From Ruminococcus sp. (GTDB lineage Bacteria; Bacillota; Clostridia; Oscillospirales; Ruminococcaceae): DNA of 64,000 bases. Where the stretch lies: positions 36,705 through 100,704 of the forward strand of contig JAEELF010000009.1 in the NCBI GenBank assembly GCA_016288815.1, written 5' to 3'. The position numbers were made by a program, and so were the translations under genes. Within the stretch, counting starts at the first letter, position 1. Every line of letters starts with the position of its first letter. Shown piece after piece: positions 14,148 through 22,683 of this stretch. The notes beneath the pieces were generated by a model that made no database searches, had not been told where the DNA came from, and saw nothing but the letters and a program-made list of their open reading frames with translations.

Positions 14148-17100
14148 TCAACCGAATCTCTCAGGACAAGCTATATCCCAGAGTGCCTGATAATCAGGAT
14201 TTGCGCCTGCGTTAGCAACCTCAGCATTGAATACGAGGATACCGGAAGCGTCTACGCCGTCGAGCATTCTTTCGCTCTTCGTGTAGTGCCAGTTATCAGG
14301 ATCATACTCGTTAGTGTTTACGTCGCCGAGGAATGCACAGAATGCATCGAGCGGATCGTCCGCACCCTTAACGAGTGAGCTGTTGGAGAGCTGTACTGAG
14401 TCGCCAGATGTTACACCGTCAGAGATAGCTGCATTGAATACCAGTACCGCAGATGCGTCAACACCGTCAACCATGTTGTTCAGGTCAACGTCGCCCTTTA
14501 CGCCGATGTATGCCTCAAGGTAGAGAGCATTGCCATCCTTGTCGAGGAGCGGCTCGTCGTCGTAGCAGATCTGGATGAGCTTCTCGTCTTCGCTGTAGAA
14601 GAAGTCTGTCTGATTTACATCGTATACGTTCTGCGGTGTAGCGAGCTTTCCGTCCTTATTCAGGTAAGAAATGTTATCAAGACTTACATTGTTTCTCTTG
14701 ATTGTCTCGGTCACAACGCCGTTTACGCTGTACTCGTCGTAGATCTCAAGCTTGGTGATCTGGTTCTTGGAGAACGCATCTGTTCTGTTATCGTGGCTGA
14801 AGTAGAAGCCGTATGTCTTCTCAACTACGCCGTAGGTACGAACTGTTGCGTCCTTAGGAGCTACTGTTATAGCGCCGGCAAACAGACGAACGTTTGCAGT
14901 AATGTTTCTGTCATTCTCACCGTTCACATAGAGATCTGTAGGCATTACAAGGTATGTGCCGGGCTCACAGTTCTCAGGGATCTTATAGATGAGAGTCATT
15001 ACGATCTCGCCGTCCTTGGAAGCCTTAACGGATCCGTCAGCGGAAGCGAATGCATATTCGAGATTGTCTGCGCTCTTAGCAGTTACGTCGGAGTAGAAGT
15101 ACGGTCCCTTTGCACCCTGTGCCTCGATAGGAGCCTCAGGTGTTACCTTGAACTGTGCTGCGGAGACCTCAAGGCCTGTTCCGTCCGGATCAACAATGGT
15201 CATTGTAAGCTCAACAACGTCTCCAGGAGCAGCTGTTGTCTTAGCGATACGCCACTCGATGCTGCCTTCGATAGGCGCAAGTGTCGTAGTTGTTGTCTCG
15301 GATGTCTCTGCTGTTGTAGTAGATGTAGTAGCGCCAGTAGTTGTTGTTGTGTCAGCTGCACCTGTTGTGGAGGTGGTATCAGCTGCGCCGGTCGTCGAAG
15401 TTGTATCAGCTGCGCCAGTTGTGGTCGTAGTTGTGTCAGCCTCGCCGGTAGTTGTGGACGTCTCAGGAGCCTTTACAGTGATAGAACCGTCAAGGAAGAT
15501 GATATCCTTTGTCCAGTCATCGCCGTCAGGTGAAGAAACGAACGGTGCAAAGCTCGACTTATCCCATGTTACAGGATACTTGCCAGGCTCTGTAGGAGCT
15601 GTGTAGGTGAGAACGAGAACTGTCTCGCCGTCTGCACCAGCCTTAGTTGCGTCAGCGAATGCTACCTCAACGCCGTTAGCGAGGTGGTTTGCATTGCTTA
15701 CGATAGCTGCGCCGTATGCAGCAGACTCAGCGGATACGCCTGTGAGTACAGGTGTCTCAGCAACGATACCGAACTGTGCTGCCTTTACAGCCATATTGAT
15801 CGCGTTAGGATCGAGTATGAGTACCTTGAGCTCGACTGTAGCGCCGGGATCAACAGTAACGTCCTCGATATCCCAGATCATAGCTCCGGGAGGTGCAGTA
15901 ACGGTAGTTGTTGTGGAGGACTCAGCCTCTGTAGATGTCTGAGCAGCTGTTGTTGTGGAAGCAGCTGTAGTTGTGGATACTGTCTCAGCAGCTGTTGTTG
16001 TAGACTCAGTCTCAGCAGCTGTTGTTGTAGACTCAGTCTCTGCAGCTGTTGTAGTCGAAGACTCAGCCTCAGTTGTAGAAACAGAAGAGGTCGAAGTCTC
16101 GGGCTCTCTAACGGTGATAGAACCGTTGATCAGGAGCACGTAATTTGTCCAGTCATCACCGTCGGGTGAGGAGATGAACGGAGCGAAGCTCGACTTATCC
16201 CATGTTACAGGGTATACACCAGGCTCTGTGGGAGCTGTGTATGTGAGCTCGATAACGGAAGCGCCGTCTGCACCAGCCTTAGCTGCGTCAGCGAATGCTG
16301 CCTCAACGCCGTTAGCGAGGTGGTTTGCATTGCTTACGATAGCTGCGCCGTATGCAGCAGACTCAGCGGATACGCCTGTAAGTACAGGTGTCTCAGAAAC
16401 GATGCCGAACTGTGCAGCCTTTACAGAAAGCTGTGTGCCGTTAGGATCGAGTACGAGTACCTTGAGTGTTACAGTCTCACCGGGATCTACAGTAACATCT
16501 TCGATGTCCCAAGCGATAGAACCGTCAGGGATATTTACTGTAGTTGTGGATACTGCTGTTGTTGTAGCAGCAGATGTTGTTGTAGTGGACTCAGTCTCGG
16601 CAGCTGTTGTAGACTCTGTCTCAGCAGCTGTTGTTGTAGACTCTGTCTCAGCAGCAGTTGTTGTGGAAGACTCAGCCTCAGTTGTGGAAGCAGAAGATGT
16701 TGTTGTTTCGTTCTTTACGTGGATAACACCGTCAGTGAATGTGATATTCGCTGTGATGTCATTTCCGTCGCCTGTAACGAACTCTGCGGACCACTTAACG
16801 GGGTAGTCGCCCTCTTCACAGGTATCGGGTACGACGTAGGTAAGAACGAGGACTGTGTCGCCGTCCTTAGCAGCTACATACTTACCGTCAGCTGTTGCGA
16901 ATGCGAACTCGTTTGTCTCCTTGTTGGAAACGATAGAAGCCTTGTAGCCGTCGGAGCCAGCAGCGGAGCTGTACTCGATCGGCGAATCAGCCTTGATAGT
17001 GAACTGTGCACCAGCAACGGAAGCTGCTGTTGTGCCGTTCTTTACAGTTACGTTCATTGTAACTGTGTCGCCGGGCTCTGCATCTACCTCGGGGATTATC

Positions 17101-19610
17101 CACTCAGCCTTGCCGAAGTCGAAATCATCCTCAGGGCGTACTGTGATAGAACCGTCAACGAGTGTTACCTTGTCAGTAACGTCGTTGCCGAACTCGTCGC
17201 TTACGAATACCGAACCCTTGTCCCATGTGATCGGGAATGTTCCGGGAACAACAGGAGCAACGAAGGTGATAGTAAGAACATTGCCTGTGGAAGCAGCTGT
17301 GCCTGCACCCTTGCCATCGCCGAATGCGTACTCAACTGCGTTAGCTGTGTTCTTGGAATTCTTGATGATAGCAGACTTATAAGCATCGGAAGCAGCAGAT
17401 GCGTCGCTGAATGTTACAGCCGGATCGTTCTGGATGATGAACTGTGCACCTGCTACCGCAAGAGGATCTGTGCCAGCTGTTACAGCGACGTCCATTGTGA
17501 CTGTCTCGCCGGGCTCTGCAACTACATCAGGGATAGACCAGGTAACTGCACCGTCTGTTTCACCAGCAACAATGATAGCACCGTTTGCTGTTGTTACCTT
17601 GCTTGTTACGTCATTGCCGTTTGCATCGCTTACGAACAGACCGTCCCATGTGAGCGGGTATGTGCCCGGCTCTGTAGGAGCTGTGTAAGTGATAGTCATG
17701 ATCTTAGCCTTGTCAGAAGCAGCTGCGCCTGCGCCCTTGTTGTCAGCGAATGCGAACTCAACTGCATTGCTGCTGGAGAGATGCTCTGCATTCTTAACGA
17801 TGGGAGCGCTGCCGTAAGCTGCGGACGAAGCGCTTACTCCGCTGAACTTGACACCAGCCTTAGCTGCGATGTCGAACTGCGCACCAGCTACGGGGAGAGT
17901 GGAGTCGCCGTCAACGTAAACGTCAACTGTGACTGTCTGTCCGGGAACTGCTGTTACTGTGTCGATAGTCCACTTAGCTGTACCGTCAGCCGGTCCTACC
18001 TGTGAAGCTGTCTTAGTAGTAGTTGTTGTTGCAGTTGTTGTAGCGGAAGTTGTTGTAGAGGAAGTTGTGCCGCCGACTGTGATGTCACCGTTAAGGATAG
18101 TCACCTTATAAGGTGTATCGTCGTTCATTACCTCGAACTTGTCGAAGGTTACATTATAAACGCCGTCAGCAGTTGTGGAAGGAACTACCCAGTAGATCGT
18201 AGCGATCACTGCTCCCGCATCACAGGTCTTGGCCGCAGAACCATTAAGGGTCGTGAAGTTGAACTTCATCTGAGCGTCATTTACGGTGATAGTGGAATTG
18301 AACGCAGGAGACTTCTTCTCCATGCCGTCGTACTCAACGCCGTCGTCGACCTTCATGAATGCGGATACGGAAGTAAGGTAGTTGCCCTTAGGATCCATTG
18401 TGATGTTCATCTCAACATCGCCGCCGCCGGAAGGAACAGAGTAGCTTCCGAGGTCAATGATGATCTCGCCGGTCGCTGCGATAGTAGTTGTTGTTGTAGA
18501 TGTAGTAGTTCTACCGGTTGTTGTCTGAGTTGCTGTTGTAGAAGATGTAGTACCTACAGTGATGTCACCGTTGATAACAGCAACCTTATAGGGAGTTGTA
18601 TCGTTCATGACCTCGAACTTGTCGTAGGAGATCTGATATACGCCGTCAGGAGTTGAGCTCGGAACTACCCAGTAGATAGTAGCGATAACGGAGTCGGCGT
18701 CGCAAGTCATTGCATCAGAGCCCTTGAGAGTTGCGAAGTTGAACTTCATGTCGTTGTCGTTGATAGTGATAGCGGAACCGAACGCAGGAGACTTCTTCTC
18801 CATGCCGTCCCACTCAATTCCATCAGGAGCTGACATGTAAGCGGAAACAGACGTAAGCAGATTGCCCTTAGGATCCATTGTGATGTTCATCTCAACGTCT
18901 CCGCCGCCGGAAGGAACAGAGTAGCTTCCGAGGTCGATAACGATATCAGCATTGCTTGTGTCTGCGGTCGTTGCCGCCTTGGTTGTAGTTGTAGAGTCAG
19001 CCTTTGTTGTGGTCTGAGCTGTCGTAGTTGTAGCAGGATCGCCAACTACGATAACGATCGGATCAGCATTTACGGAGTAAGTGTCTGTATCCGACTTGAA
19101 AACATCGAACTTATCATAATTGATGGTGTATGTACCATCAGCTGTACCTGCCGGGACAACGAAGTAAAGAGTTGCCATGGACTTATCGGCTGCGGGAACT
19201 GAAAGATCAGAGCCCTTCAGGGTAGCCATGTTGAACTTCTGAGCAGCTACATTGGTTACGAGTGACGAACCAAATGCAGCGGACTTACCCTCAGTTCCGT
19301 CGAATTCTATTGCGGTAGAATTGTTGAGCCATACTGAGATAGAAGCAACGCCCTGTCCGTTCGTATCCATGTAAAGGTTTACTTCAGCGGTCTCTCCAGC
19401 ACTGTATGATGCCTTGTCGTTCTCTGTTGTGACCTTGATAGCCGAGGCTGATTTGTTTGCAGAAACGTCCTGCACCTCACTTAAACTAACGTTAGGCTGC
19501 GCAGCAGAAAGACTGCCGGCAGCACTAACGGTGAATGTCGAGGCAAATGCACTCGTTATGAGCGAAAGGCTCATAACTGCGGACGTAACTGCGGAAAGCA
19601 GTTTCTTCAT
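14148..19610 (-). CDS. scaB: ScaB: large scaffoldin with nine cohesins and X-dockerin
   Basis: The 1820-residue secreted scaffoldin has a signal peptide (1-31), then cohesins at about 58-190, 220-350, 380-512, 541-681, 688-828, 832-967, 1029-1169, 1242-1382 and 1447-1587, an X module (about 1592-1720) and a dockerin. Cohesins 1-3 share the VPSGGGDVEMNITMDPKG / GMEKKSPAF / FNFATLKGS pattern with the ScaA cohesin. Cohesins 4-9 share W(T/S/D)I(D/P/E)xVxxxPGxTV, VAGAQF and AFAD patterns. Thr/Glu/Ala linkers separate several modules. R. flavefaciens ScaB likewise mixes two cohesin classes: one binds enzymes and ScaC, the other the ScaA dockerin. The C-terminal X-dockerin (GVKGDVDLNNMVDGVDAS; ERMLDGVDASGILVFNAE) should attach it to ScaE. 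It starts 51 bases after scaA, with GAAAGGAA upstream. Confidence 0.93.
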   Translation of the reverse strand: MKKLLSAVTSAVMSLSLITSAFASTFTVSAAGSLSAAQPNVSLSEVQDVSANKSASAIKVTTENDKASYSAGETAEVNLYMDTNGQGVASISVWLNNSTAIEFDGTEGKSAAFGSSLVTNVAAQKFNMATLKGSDLSVPAADKSMATLYFVVPAGTADGTYTINYDKFDVFKSDTDTYSVNADPIVIVVGDPATTTTAQTTTKADSTTTTKAATTADTSNADIVIDLGSYSVPSGGGDVEMNITMDPKGNLLTSVSAYMSAPDGIEWDGMEKKSPAFGSAITINDNDMKFNFATLKGSDAMTCDADSVIATIYWVVPSSTPDGVYQISYDKFEVMNDTTPYKVAVINGDITVGTTSSTTATQTTTGRTTTSTTTTTIAATGEIIIDLGSYSVPSGGGDVEMNITMDPKGNYLTSVSAFMKVDDGVEYDGMEKKSPAFNSTITVNDAQMKFNFTTLNGSAAKTCDAGAVIATIYWVVPSTTADGVYNVTFDKFEVMNDDTPYKVTILNGDITVGGTTSSTTTSATTTATTTTTKTASQVGPADGTAKWTIDTVTAVPGQTVTVDVYVDGDSTLPVAGAQFDIAAKAGVKFSGVSASSAAYGSAPIVKNAEHLSSSNAVEFAFADNKGAGAAASDKAKIMTITYTAPTEPGTYPLTWDGLFVSDANGNDVTSKVTTANGAIIVAGETDGAVTWSIPDVVAEPGETVTMDVAVTAGTDPLAVAGAQFIIQNDPAVTFSDASAASDAYKSAIIKNSKNTANAVEYAFGDGKGAGTAASTGNVLTITFVAPVVPGTFPITWDKGSVFVSDEFGNDVTDKVTLVDGSITVRPEDDFDFGKAEWIIPEVDAEPGDTVTMNVTVKNGTTAASVAGAQFTIKADSPIEYSSAAGSDGYKASIVSNKETNEFAFATADGKYVAAKDGDTVLVLTYVVPDTCEEGDYPVKWSAEFVTGDGNDITANITFTDGVIHVKNETTTSSASTTEAESSTTTAAETESTTTAAETESTTAAETESTTTTSAATTTAVSTTTVNIPDGSIAWDIEDVTVDPGETVTLKVLVLDPNGTQLSVKAAQFGIVSETPVLTGVSAESAAYGAAIVSNANHLANGVEAAFADAAKAGADGASVIELTYTAPTEPGVYPVTWDKSSFAPFISSPDGDDWTNYVLLINGSITVREPETSTSSVSTTEAESSTTTAAETESTTTAAETESTTTAAETVSTTTAASTTTAAQTSTEAESSTTTTVTAPPGAMIWDIEDVTVDPGATVELKVLILDPNAINMAVKAAQFGIVAETPVLTGVSAESAAYGAAIVSNANHLANGVEVAFADATKAGADGETVLVLTYTAPTEPGKYPVTWDKSSFAPFVSSPDGDDWTKDIIFLDGSITVKAPETSTTTGEADTTTTTTGAADTTSTTGAADTTSTTGAADTTTTTGATTSTTTAETSETTTTTLAPIEGSIEWRIAKTTAAPGDVVELTMTIVDPDGTGLEVSAAQFKVTPEAPIEAQGAKGPYFYSDVTAKSADNLEYAFASADGSVKASKDGEIVMTLIYKIPENCEPGTYLVMPTDLYVNGENDRNITANVRLFAGAITVAPKDATVRTYGVVEKTYGFYFSHDNRTDAFSKNQITKLEIYDEYSVNGVVTETIKRNNVSLDNISYLNKDGKLATPQNVYDVNQTDFFYSEDEKLIQICYDDEPLLDKDGNALYLEAYIGVKGDVDLNNMVDGVDASAVLVFNAAISDGVTSGDSVQLSNSSLVKGADDPLDAFCAFLGDVNTNEYDPDNWHYTKSERMLDGVDASGILVFNAEVANAGANPDYQALWDIACPERFG
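15285..15460. repeat. Linker repeat between ScaB cohesins 8 and 9
   Basis: The encoded linker repeats a GAADTTSTT-type unit four to five times, with matching DNA periodicity. It is an internal repeat, not a CRISPR array. Confidence 0.7.
15900..16090. repeat. Linker repeat between ScaB cohesins 7 and 8
   Basis: Successive AETESTTTA units are encoded by near-identical DNA. A shorter, similar block at about 16560-16690 precedes cohesin 7. Confidence 0.75.
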
Positions 19611-19661
19611 CAGTGCATTTCCTTTCTGGGCTTATAGCCCTATTGGATTTTTCAGCCTTGG

Positions 19662-21230
19662 TTATTCAGCAAGAGCAGTTGCAGGAAGTGTTACGAGGTG
19701 AACGATAGACTGGAGGATAGCAAGAGAATCCTCGTCTGTGATCTCGTCGCCGCCCTTAGGAGCGAAGCAGTCTGCGTTGAGCTTGCCCTGAGCTGTAAGG
19801 TTATAGGAAGTATTGTCGTTTCTCCACTTGTTGAGTACAACAACGTCAGCAACGTTTACAACGCCGTCGCAGTTAGCATCGCCGTAGTCAGGTGTGCCGG
19901 GCTGCTTCTCAGTTGTAGTTGTAGCTGTTGTAGTTGTTGTGGAAGAAGTTGTTGTTGCGGTAGAAGTTGTTGTTGCGGAAGTAGTTGTCTCAGATGTCTC
20001 GCCGCCGTCGCCAACAGTGATTGTACCGTTGATTACTGCAACGTTGTAAACATCTGTGCCGTTCATAACTTCGAACTTGTCGTAGCCGATCTTGTACTCG
20101 CCGTCAGCTGTTGTATCCGGAACTACCCAGTAGATAGTAGCGATAACAGCGCCGGACTCACAGGTCTTAGCAGCAGAACCGTTAAGAGTTGCGAAGTTGA
20201 ACTTCATCTGAGCGTCATTAACTGTGATAGCAGAGCTGAATGCAGGAGACTTCTTCTCCATGCCGTCCCACTCGATGCCATCGGGAGCAGTCATGAACGC
20301 AGAAACGGATGTAAGGTAGTTGCCCTTAGGATCCATTGTAACGTTCATCTCAACATCGCCGCCGCCCGAAGGAACTGTGTAGTTGCCGAGGTCGATAACG
20401 ATATCAGCATCAGATGTATCCTGGGATGTAGCAGCCTTAGTTGTGGTTGTAGCTGTGGTTGTTGTTGCTGTTGTTGTCTGTGTTGCAGAAGTCTCTGTTG
20501 AAGAACCAGAAACTGTGAATGTGAGAGGTGTTACTGTGAGATTTCCGTTAGCCTCTGTATACTTTGTACCGCCGGACTCGATCATTGTAGCCTTGTTGTC
20601 GGGGTACTCTTCGTCAGCGCCTGTCTTAACGAACTCGATGGTGTAATCGCCGGCAGCGATTCCCTTCGGGAACTTAACCTCGAATACGAGGAAAGGATAT
20701 GCGTCAGAGGAAGCGCCGGTGTAGGTGTACTCGCCGTCAGAGTTGAGCCAGCCGCCTGCAACGTATGCGTAGTCACAGCCGAGCTTCTCCATCTTGTCCT
20801 TAGCAGTGAGAGCGTTGTAGCTTCCGCCTGCTCCGTCGTAAGCACCCTTTCTGGTGAAGTTACCAGCCCATGCAGGGATGTAAGATGTCTCGAATGTGCC
20901 GCCGTCAGCCTTTGTGAAGGTCTGTGCGGAGCTGTAGTACTCCTCAGAGAAGTCGATTACTCTTTCGATAGAAACCTTAGCGACCTCGGGACCGGATGTG
21001 AAAGAAGCAGCTACTGCAACAGAGCTTGTGTCAGCAGTGCTCTCGGTGAGGTAGATAGCGCAGGGAACGACTACGTCGCCTGCAGAACAGTCGATCGTTG
21101 TGCTTGCGCCGTCGAGGGTCTTGAGGGCAAAGCCTTTGGTCTCAGCCGCACCGCTTGAAATAGGAGCGACAGCGCTAACCATTGTTGCAGCTACACAGAG
21201 AGATGTAACTGCGGAAATCAGCTTTTTCAT
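19662..21230 (-). CDS. scaA: ScaA: scaffoldin with divergent N-terminal module, one enzyme-type cohesin and dockerin
   Basis: The 522-residue secreted protein has a signal peptide nearly identical to that of ScaB (MKKLISAVTS). Residues about 35-245 form a module with cohesin-like beginning and end (DCSAGDVVVPCAIYLTE; GDYTIEFVKTG; LTVTPLTFTV) but a long divergent middle. After a Thr linker comes a clear cohesin (about 275-395; VPSGGGDVEMNVTMDPKG, GMEKKSPAFSS), close to ScaB cohesins 2 and 3. A second Thr linker leads to a dockerin (GDANCDGVVNVADVVVLNKW; second loop with an insert before EITDEDSLAILQS). In R. flavefaciens ScaA carries enzymes and docks to ScaB. The start follows AAAGAAAGGAA; it lies 99 bases after scaC with no promoter between. 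Confidence 0.9.
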   Translation of the reverse strand: MKKLISAVTSLCVAATMVSAVAPISSGAAETKGFALKTLDGASTTIDCSAGDVVVPCAIYLTESTADTSSVAVAASFTSGPEVAKVSIERVIDFSEEYYSSAQTFTKADGGTFETSYIPAWAGNFTRKGAYDGAGGSYNALTAKDKMEKLGCDYAYVAGGWLNSDGEYTYTGASSDAYPFLVFEVKFPKGIAAGDYTIEFVKTGADEEYPDNKATMIESGGTKYTEANGNLTVTPLTFTVSGSSTETSATQTTTATTTTATTTTKAATSQDTSDADIVIDLGNYTVPSGGGDVEMNVTMDPKGNYLTSVSAFMTAPDGIEWDGMEKKSPAFSSAITVNDAQMKFNFATLNGSAAKTCESGAVIATIYWVVPDTTADGEYKIGYDKFEVMNGTDVYNVAVINGTITVGDGGETSETTTSATTTSTATTTSSTTTTTATTTTEKQPGTPDYGDANCDGVVNVADVVVLNKWRNDNTSYNLTAQGKLNADCFAPKGGDEITDEDSLAILQSIVHLVTLPATALAE

Positions 21231-21249
21231 TTGTAATAATTCCTTTCTT

Positions 21250-21270
21250 TAGACCTCAGACTGAGGTCTA
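21250..21270. promoter_or_regulatory. Palindrome in the scaC-scaA gap
   Basis: TAGACCTCAG A CTGAGGTCTA is a dyad with ten-base arms, just upstream of the scaA ribosome-binding site. It lacks a T run, so termination is unlikely; RNA processing or an operator is possible. Confidence 0.5.
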
Positions 21271-21329
21271 TTAATAACTCAAATGGGTTTGTATTCCTTT
21301 GTAAGGGGGACAAATCAGATAATCTCGGA

Positions 21330-22187
21330 TCAAAGCTCTGTTACGATGCCAGCTTCATACTTCTGGATCTGGAGCGCGTCGTTGTTTGTAACGCCATCGC
21401 CATTTCCGACTACGTCGCCGTTGATCTTGCCCTGAGCAGTAAGACCATAGCTGTCGGGATCAGCCTGGAAGCGCATGATGGCAACTGCGTCAGCCATGTT
21501 TACATCGCCGGACTCGTTAGCATCACCCTTGAGGTACTTTCCAGAACCGCCAGAAGTCGTCCCAGGAGTTGTTGTAGTTGATGTTGTGGTCGGTTGACCG
21601 ATCTCAACTGAACCGTTGGTTACATTCACATCATAAGAGTAGGACTTGCCATCCTTTGCGTAACCGATGCCGACTGAACCGTTATCCGAACCGGATTCCG
21701 GACGTGTCTCACGCTTGATCGCGCCGAGCTTGATGTCTGCTGTACCGGAAGTAACACCGTCGTTTACTGTACCGTTGATAACGCAGAATACGCCATCAGA
21801 CTTGATCCAGTAAGAGGGATCAGTGTAGGAATTGGACCATGCAACGTTTACATAGTTCTTTCCTTCGGGTGCATAGACACTGAAGAGCTTAACGCCATCA
21901 GCAGTCGGGTCGGAAGCAGCGGCATTCTTCACGAGTGCGCCTTCCTCTACAGAAGTGATAGTGATCAGTGAGCTGTCGAATTCAATACTGAAATCAATGC
22001 CCTGGATTCCTGAAGACGGAACGTCAGCTAATGACACTTCCACCGAAAAGGTCTCCCCCGCCTTTGCAGTCTCCTTGCTGGCGGATATCTGCACTGTTTC
22101 GCCTGCAGCGACAGCAGAGCCAGGGAAAGCCGATAGTGAAAGCATCGAAGCAGCAATTGCTCCTACGACTACCTTTTTTGTCTTCAT
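21330..22187 (-). CDS. scaC: ScaC: adaptor scaffoldin, one cohesin plus dockerin
   Basis: The 285-residue protein has a signal peptide (1-27; LSLSAFPGSAVAAG), one cohesin (about 30-197; SASKETAKAGETFSVEVSLA, IQGIDFSIEFDSSLITI, NYVNVAWSNSYTD, NGTVNDGVTSGTADI), a short Thr/Ser/Gly linker, and a dockerin (GDANESGDVNMADAVAIMRF; GNGDGVTNNDALQIQKYEAG). ScaC in R. flavefaciens is an adaptor that plugs into ScaA and recruits a different set of dockerin proteins. The dockerin here is nearly identical to those of the GH5 and GH74 enzymes, which supports that role. The start follows AAGGAGG. It is first in the scaC-scaA-scaB unit, with a long folded leader. Confidence 0.92.
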   Translation of the reverse strand: MKTKKVVVGAIAASMLSLSAFPGSAVAAGETVQISASKETAKAGETFSVEVSLADVPSSGIQGIDFSIEFDSSLITITSVEEGALVKNAAASDPTADGVKLFSVYAPEGKNYVNVAWSNSYTDPSYWIKSDGVFCVINGTVNDGVTSGTADIKLGAIKRETRPESGSDNGSVGIGYAKDGKSYSYDVNVTNGSVEIGQPTTTSTTTTPGTTSGGSGKYLKGDANESGDVNMADAVAIMRFQADPDSYGLTAQGKINGDVVGNGDGVTNNDALQIQKYEAGIVTEL

Positions 22188-22261
22188 TTGATTTTTCCTC
22201 CTTCTTCAATAGTGTTATATAACAAAGGAACGGGTCGCCCCTTTTATTATATCTTGTCTCA

Positions 22262-22455
22262 GCTTGTGCCTCGAAACCCGGAGGCACGCGGGTCTTCATG
22301 GATCATGATAAACACGATTAGGTGAGCCCATGATGCAGCTGCGTCAGCAAAGCGCAGACGAGCCTCCCCAAACCCCGGCGCCTGTTCGTGCCGCGGTCTC
22401 GGGAAGCCGTCCGCCGTTTAGGCAGACCGCACCGAAAACTCGTCATGAAGCTGTT
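22262..22455 (-). ncRNA. Highly structured leader RNA upstream of scaC (riboswitch-like candidate)
   Basis: The segment is GC-rich in AT-rich surroundings. On the transcribed minus strand it forms a closed set of helices: CTTCATG (22444-22450) with CATGAAG as the outer stem, GACGAG with CTCGTC inside it, CGGTCT with AGACCG (containing a smaller GTC-GCC/GGC-GAC stem), CTGCG with CGCAG, and ATCATG with CATGAT. A separate hairpin GTGCCTC/GAGGCAC follows (about 22263-22284). This looks like an aptamer or protein-binding leader. I cannot match it to a known riboswitch class. No T run follows the last hairpin, so control at translation or processing is more likely than termination. Confidence 0.5.
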
Positions 22456-22526
22456 CCTTAAGCCGGACACATCACACTGCCATGATGAGATTCAGTTATC
22501 CCAAACCTATATTTATTCATGATTTC

Positions 22527-22555
22527 ATTATATATCAGGTCTAAAAAAAAGTAAA
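22527..22555 (-). promoter_or_regulatory. Promoter of the scaC-scaA-scaB unit
   Basis: TTTACT, a 17-base spacer and TATAAT are read on the minus strand. Transcription from about 22520 gives a leader of about 330 bases. A second TATAAT near 22246-22251 has no good -35. Confidence 0.7.
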
Positions 22556-22683
22556 TAGGTTTATACTGTTTTTGGTATTTTATATAAAGCCCAAATCCGT
22601 TTTTTGAACGCATTGCACAATTGGATTTTTTCTGAAAATGCGCCCTTAAAAATGTAAATCGAATATTTATTGAATAGATTATA

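Larger units (their letters stand above)
22188..22683. other. scaC leader / intergenic region
   Basis: Between the capA-like stop and scaC lie 496 non-coding bases. The half nearest capA is AT-rich and holds the scaC promoter. The half nearest scaC includes the GC-rich folded segment described separately. A 20-codon open frame starting near 22517 lacks a ribosome-binding site and is not called. Confidence 0.7.

Noticed and set aside
15285..16700. Regularly spaced repeats resembling a CRISPR array
   Set aside because: The repeats are in frame inside scaB and encode Thr/Glu/Ala linkers; spacers are not unique and no cas gene is present.
16320..18005. 561-codon open frame antisense to scaB
   Set aside because: Its cysteine-rich repeats simply mirror the cohesin and Thr-linker codons on the other strand.
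22262..22290. T-loop-like GGGTTTCGA suggesting a tRNA or tmRNA end
   Set aside because: No acceptor stem, anticodon arm or CCA end can be built around it.
22380..22440. GGGAAGCC-like string suggesting a cobalamin riboswitch on the plus strand
   Set aside because: The other conserved cobalamin elements are missing, and the promoter and downstream gene point to the minus strand.
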